From assembly GCA_900544575.1 (NCBI GenBank), contig UQVO01000009.1, positions 1 through 64,000 of the forward strand: a DNA stretch of 64,000 nucleotides. The letters are read 5' to 3'. The notes under the pieces are model-generated. The model did not search any database. It was not told the DNA's origin and worked only from the letters and a program-made list of their open reading frames with translations. Every line of letters starts with the position of its first letter. The stretch's first letter is position 1. Source of the stretch: an uncultured Eubacteriales bacterium (GTDB lineage Bacteria; Bacillota; Clostridia; Christensenellales; CAG-917). Of this stretch, positions 59,972 through 64,000 are shown one piece after another. Both the position numbers and the translations under genes were made by a program.

Positions 59972-61266
59972 ATCGTTCTCCCGATGAGGTCTATGCCGTC
60001 GCACGAGGTCACGGCGACGTCGTAAAACTCTCCGACGCGCACTTCCCCGTCAGACGTGAAATATACCACGTTGTCCACGTCGGGCGTCTGTCTTTCCGTG
60101 TGCCCGACAAAGCACTGCCTGTCGTAATCTATGCCGTCGGCAAGCACTTTAAGCGTGCGTCCGACGCGGCGCAGGCAATTTGCCTCGATGACTTCCGTTT
60201 CAATAGCGCGCAGTTCGTCGGCGCGGGCGCGTTTGACGTCCTCGTCGAGGTGTCCGCGCATTCTGTCCGCGGGAGTGCCCTCTTCGCGGGAATAGGCGAA
60301 CACGCCCGCGAAATCTATCTCCGCCTCGCGCAGGAACGCGGCAAGCCGCGCGTGCGCTTCCTCGCTCTCCCCGGGGAATCCCGAAATGAAAGACGTGCGC
60401 AGCGTTATTCCCGCCGCCTTTATCTTCCTCACGAGCTCCCGTGTGCTCTCTTCCGTGGTGTGGCGGTTCATCCTTTTGAGCACCGTGCTGTCGACGTGCT
60501 GCAAAGGCACGTCCATATACTTGCACACCTTCGGCTCGTTCGCCACGAACGCAATCAGTTCGTCGTCCACAACTTCGGGTTCGAGATAAAGCAGCCTTAT
60601 CCAGTCGAAATCCAGCTTTTCGAGCTCGCGCACAAGCTCCGTAAGATGAGGTTTCCCGTCGAAATCCACCCCGTAACGCGTGACGTCCTGAGCAACGAGG
60701 ATGAGCTCTTTCACCCCGTCGTCGGAAAGCCGCTTCGCTTCCGCGAGCAGATTTTCGGGTTTCTCGGAGCGGTATTTTCCGCGTATGGAAGGGATGGCGC
60801 AGTAGGTGCAGAAATTGTTGCACCCCTCCGCGATTTTGAGATATGCGTAATGATACGGGGTGGTCAGCACTCTGCCGCCGTAATACGCGTCCGCGCCGCC
60901 GCGGCAGTAAATCCTGTCCCCCTTTGCAATCTTGTCCACTGCGGCGGCAAGTTCGTCGTAATCCGCCACTCCGAAAAAGGCGTCCACTTCGGGGAACTCC
61001 TCTTCCAGCGTTTCCATATACCTTTCGGGCAGACATCCAGTGACGATGAGCTTTTTGTTCCCCGTCTTGTTCTGCGCCGCGGAAAGTATTTCGTCGATTG
61101 CTTCGCTCTTCGCGTCGTCCGTGAACGCGCAGGTATTGATGACGACGATATCCGCCGCCGCCTCATCGGACACGATGTCGTGTCCCGCGGCGACAAGCCT
61201 CGCAATCATCTTTTCGGAGTCCACCCTGTTTTTGTCGCAGCCGAGCGACACAACGCCTATCTTCAT
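59968..61266 (-). CDS. rimO: Ribosomal protein S12 methylthiotransferase RimO
   Basis: A 432-residue radical-SAM enzyme that adds a methylthio group to Asp88 of S12. The N-terminal MTTase domain holds an additional cluster (MKIGVVSLGCDKNRVDSE, then VINTCAF and VTGCLPE). The radical-SAM motif is CNNFCTYC, and a C-terminal TRAM domain spans about 365-430. The S12-specific sequence context and the rimO-pgsA pairing favour RimO over MiaB. Confidence 0.95.
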   Translation of the reverse strand: MKIGVVSLGCDKNRVDSEKMIARLVAAGHDIVSDEAAADIVVINTCAFTDDAKSEAIDEILSAAQNKTGNKKLIVTGCLPERYMETLEEEFPEVDAFFGVADYDELAAAVDKIAKGDRIYCRGGADAYYGGRVLTTPYHYAYLKIAEGCNNFCTYCAIPSIRGKYRSEKPENLLAEAKRLSDDGVKELILVAQDVTRYGVDFDGKPHLTELVRELEKLDFDWIRLLYLEPEVVDDELIAFVANEPKVCKYMDVPLQHVDSTVLKRMNRHTTEESTRELVRKIKAAGITLRTSFISGFPGESEEAHARLAAFLREAEIDFAGVFAYSREEGTPADRMRGHLDEDVKRARADELRAIETEVIEANCLRRVGRTLKVLADGIDYDRQCFVGHTERQTPDVDNVVYFTSDGEVRVGEFYDVAVTSCDGIDLIGRTI

Positions 61267-61309
61267 CCGTTCTCCCGCACTTCCGCGCCGCAGTCCGCGG
61301 CACTTCCGG

Positions 61310-64000
61310 TCATTCTTCGTTCTCTCCGTCGGCGTTGCCGCCGTTTTCCAGCTCTTCGAGCTCCTCTTCCGTTATGCACACCTTGTGTTTCTTGCCGTCT
61401 TCCGTGGGCTCGATGAGGTGCATATCGCGCATAAGGTCGAATATCTTCGCCGCCTTCGGGAAGCCCAGCCCCAGCCTGCGCTGCATACCCGAAATGGTAA
61501 TCGGGTTGCCTTCCAGCCCCATTCTTACGGCGGCAAACACCTCGGACGGAATGCCGCCCTGCGCTTCCTTGTTCTTTCCGCCGCCCTTGGGCGACTCCGC
61601 GGGCTCGTCCGACTTCTCGTTGAATATCGCGTCCTTCACCTTTTCGTCGTAATATGACTCGTTGTTGGCTTTCAAGAATTCCACCACCGATTTCACCTCG
61701 GAGTTGGAGATGAACGCACCCTGCATTCTGATAGGCGTGGCGATTTTCGGAGTCATATAGAACAAGTCGCCGTTGCCGAGCAGTTTCTCCGCGCCGCCCG
61801 CATCGAGGATTGTACGCGAGTCGGGAAGCGAGGTGACCTTGAACGCCACTCGCGAAGGCAGATTGTTCTTTATCGTGCCGCTGACGACGTCGACGGAAGG
61901 ACGCTGTGTGGCAAGTATGAGGTGGATGCCCACCGCGCGCGCCAGACGCGCGATACGGTTGATTGCGTCTTCCACCGCCTTCTTCCCTTGCGCCATAAGG
62001 TCGGCGAGTTCGTCCACTATGAGGACGATGCGCGGCATCTTTTCGTAGCCTTCTTTCTCGCAGTTCTGGTTGTACTCGTCTATGTCGCGGTAGCGCAGCT
62101 GGGACAGATACTCTATCCTTCTCTGCATCTCCGCGATTGCCCAGTTGAGCGCGCGTATCGCCTTGTCGACGTCGCAGATGATTTCGTCCAGCATAAGGTG
62201 CGGGATGCCCGCGTATACGGAAAGCTCCACCCTCTTGGGGTCGACCATAATGAGCCTGACCTCTTCGGGCGACGCCTTGTAAAGCAGACTGATGATGAGA
62301 GAGTTTATGCAGCAGCTCTTGCCCGCGCCCGTCGCACCCGCGATGAGCATATGCGGCAGTTCCTTGATGTCGCAGACGTATTCCTGTCCGTAAAGGTCCT
62401 TGCCAAGCCCGAACGTCGCGGGCGAAGCGGACTGATTGAACTTCGGCGACTGCAAAATCTCGCTGAGGCGCACAATTCTGCGCTTCTTGTTGGGCACTTC
62501 TATGCCGACGGCATTCTTGCCGGGGATGGGCGCGAGGATGCGGACGCTCTCCTCCTCCATCTTCATCGCAATGTCGTTTTCGTAGTTTTCAAGGCTGCTG
62601 ACGGACTTCCCTTTGGGCATCTCGACGTGCAGAGTGTACAGCGAGAACGTGGGCCCGACCTTTATCTCCACCACTTCCGACTCGACTCCGAAGAAACGCA
62701 GAGTGTCGCATATGACCTGTTTCTTGTATTCGTAGTCCTCGTTCTGCGAAATTTCGGGTTCGGGCGGGATGAGCAGCTTCATAGGAGGCGCGATATACGG
62801 TTTGCGCGGGGTAACCTGCGAAATCGCCTGGTCGATGTTGACCTGCGTCATACGCTCGCCGCCGCCTTCCTTCGCCATCTTCTTCGCCAGATTTTCCGCC
62901 TTCTGCATACTCTTGTCGCGAGGGGCGTAAATGCGCTTGCTGCGCTCTTCCGCGATGCGTTCGTAACTCGCGAGCGGCGGAGCTTCCCTGCGCGCCTTGG
63001 CAATGTTTTCCATCTGCTGTTTGGCAAACAGCGACTGCTGTATGACGGGACCGTCGCCTTTGAAACCGCCGTCCTCCCTTGCGGGTACGCCGCGGGAAAT
63101 CGCCTCCTCCATACGCTTCTGCGTTTCGGGATGCGCCGCCGCCGCGCCCGCGGACGTCGCAAACGCGTTGTCCGCCGCTCTCTTTTCGGGCTGTTTCCTC
63201 TCCGCCGCCGCGGGGGCCGTCCTTTCCGCCGCGGCGGAAGCGCGGCTTTCGGACGCACCGCTTTCGGTACGCGCGGACTCGGTGCCGCCCGTTTTTGCGG
63301 GCTCGTCCTTGGTTATCCTTTCGGCGGGAGCATATCCGCCGCCGAATATTCTGTCGGTACGGGTTGTGTCACGGCGCTCTTCGGTGCGCGGCGCTGCCGC
63401 TTCCGCGTCTTCCTTTCTTGCCGCCGTCCCCTCAAACGCTCTCGGCACTCTGTTTTCGCGTGCGGCTCCGCTCACGGTATTGCGCGCGAAATCCGTCGGC
63501 TTGTTCTGCACCGCGCGCTGCGCCGCGTCCACCGCGGACTCGAACTTCGCGTCCTTTGTCGGGTCGGGGCGCGCCGCTTTCTCGTATGCGGGCACGTCGG
63601 GGATTGCGTTGGGCTGAGGCGGCGCCGCCTTCTCCTCACCCGTTATCGCCCTGGACACACTGCCGTGAAGCCCTGCCATATTTGCCGCGGACTGCTCCTT
63701 TTTGGGTGCGCCCGGCACACCCGCGGCAGGTTTCGGCATCTGACGGGTGGGCTTCGGGACTTCTCTCCTCACCGCATCTCCCGTGCTTTCGGCGCCGTAA
63801 GACGCGGGCTTTACGAAACCGCCCTTCGCCGCCGCTTCCTCGGCGGCTTTCGTATCCGAACCGAACATCTGCCCGAACTGTTTCGTTCTGTCCGCTTTCA
63901 GCGCGTCGAAAGAAGAATAGCCGAGCGCGGACGCTCCCTTTGCGTCGGGGTCGATTATGTTCGAAGCGGCGGACGGAGAGCTTTCCTCCGTCTTTTTCTC
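61310..64000 (-). CDS. ftsK: DNA translocase FtsK/SpoIIIE, N-terminal part outside the window
   Basis: The visible 896 residues lack the membrane domain, which lies beyond 64000; the frame is open to the edge. About 370 residues of low-complexity linker rich in Ala, Pro, Lys and Glu come first. The motor follows: Walker A LIAGATGAGKSCC, Walker B VLIVDELADLM, and FEVNPSI-free but recognisable FKVTSLPDSRTILD. The C-terminal gamma domain (ISGMQRRLGLGFPKAAKIFD) ends in a glutamate-rich tail. It pumps DNA during division and, in sporulating cells, into the forespore. The linker is unusually long for the family. Confidence 0.95.
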   Translation of the reverse strand, partial: EKKTEESSPSAASNIIDPDAKGASALGYSSFDALKADRTKQFGQMFGSDTKAAEEAAAKGGFVKPASYGAESTGDAVRREVPKPTRQMPKPAAGVPGAPKKEQSAANMAGLHGSVSRAITGEEKAAPPQPNAIPDVPAYEKAARPDPTKDAKFESAVDAAQRAVQNKPTDFARNTVSGAARENRVPRAFEGTAARKEDAEAAAPRTEERRDTTRTDRIFGGGYAPAERITKDEPAKTGGTESARTESGASESRASAAAERTAPAAAERKQPEKRAADNAFATSAGAAAAHPETQKRMEEAISRGVPAREDGGFKGDGPVIQQSLFAKQQMENIAKARREAPPLASYERIAEERSKRIYAPRDKSMQKAENLAKKMAKEGGGERMTQVNIDQAISQVTPRKPYIAPPMKLLIPPEPEISQNEDYEYKKQVICDTLRFFGVESEVVEIKVGPTFSLYTLHVEMPKGKSVSSLENYENDIAMKMEEESVRILAPIPGKNAVGIEVPNKKRRIVRLSEILQSPKFNQSASPATFGLGKDLYGQEYVCDIKELPHMLIAGATGAGKSCCINSLIISLLYKASPEEVRLIMVDPKRVELSVYAGIPHLMLDEIICDVDKAIRALNWAIAEMQRRIEYLSQLRYRDIDEYNQNCEKEGYEKMPRIVLIVDELADLMAQGKKAVEDAINRIARLARAVGIHLILATQRPSVDVVSGTIKNNLPSRVAFKVTSLPDSRTILDAGGAEKLLGNGDLFYMTPKIATPIRMQGAFISNSEVKSVVEFLKANNESYYDEKVKDAIFNEKSDEPAESPKGGGKNKEAQGGIPSEVFAAVRMGLEGNPITISGMQRRLGLGFPKAAKIFDLMRDMHLIEPTEDGKKHKVCITEEELEELENGGNADGENEE

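Overview
The window reads as a draft or metagenome-derived contig from a spore-forming member of Clostridia (Bacillota) with fairly high G+C. The evidence is a complete eight-gene spoIIIA cluster and two gene orders typical of Bacillota: yifB-dprA-topA-trmFO-hslV-hslU, and ftsK-rimO-pgsA-cinA-recA-rny followed by an M24 peptidase, efp and spoIIIA. Flavin-based electron bifurcation (NfnAB) suggests an anaerobe. Bases 14-46 are a leftover Illumina Nextera adapter, so the left edge is a contig end and the first gene has lost its start.

Region 1 (47-21.7 kb) is ordinary chromosome: a GNAT acetyltransferase, obgE, nfnB/nfnA, nth, a DUF3343 gene facing a cysteine-desulfurase-like gene, a cytoplasmic-looking subtilase, two odd low-complexity genes back to back, glyA, trxA, an RseC-like gene, hisS, hslU/hslV, trmFO, topA, dprA, yifB, a SipW-type signal peptidase and tRNA-Leu(UAA).

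Region 2 (about 21.74-36.44 kb) is a mosaic accessory island, visibly more A+T-rich than its surroundings in several blocks. It carries a DUF3644 protein with an R-x4-H motif, a sigma-like regulator behind a large foldback leader, an SDH-type serine protease with a previously overlooked 57-codon partner, and a four-gene restriction-like operon (small N6-methylase, Eco57I-like methylase, DUF2971 protein, GIY-YIG/SF2 helicase). Next come a tyrosine integrase, a structured intergenic segment that looks like an origin, an HUH replication initiator, small regulators and a large serine recombinase at the right edge. Two unrelated recombinases and stepwise composition suggest layered acquisition.

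Region 3 (36.5-47.8 kb) returns to chromosome: a phosphoesterase, tRNA-Cys and tRNA-Gly, then ispA-xseB-xseA-nusB-asp23. In many Bacillota asp23-nusB-xseA-xseB-ispA lies just downstream of spoIIIAH (with accBC). Here about 7 kb intervenes: a four-gene redox/cupin operon, an anti-sigma-like gene, a 5'-truncated C39-like peptidase joined head to head with a 5'-truncated FtsX-type permease, and tRNA-Leu(CAG), whose 3' end and terminator are duplicated 218 bp downstream.

Region 4 (47.8-64.0 kb) holds spoIIIAA-AH, a double-HTH regulator, efp, a short M24 peptidase, rny, a small HTH gene with a palindromic operator, a candidate small RNA, recA, a short cinA, a stand-alone winged-helix protein resembling the FtsK gamma domain, pgsA, rimO and the 3' part of ftsK, which runs off the window.

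The best candidates for something undescribed are the DUF2971-containing restriction-like operon with its inverted-repeat control region, the foldback leader at 23.03-23.18 kb, the origin-like segment at 32.46-32.56 kb, and the promoter-operator-terminator unit at 56.64-56.88 kb.
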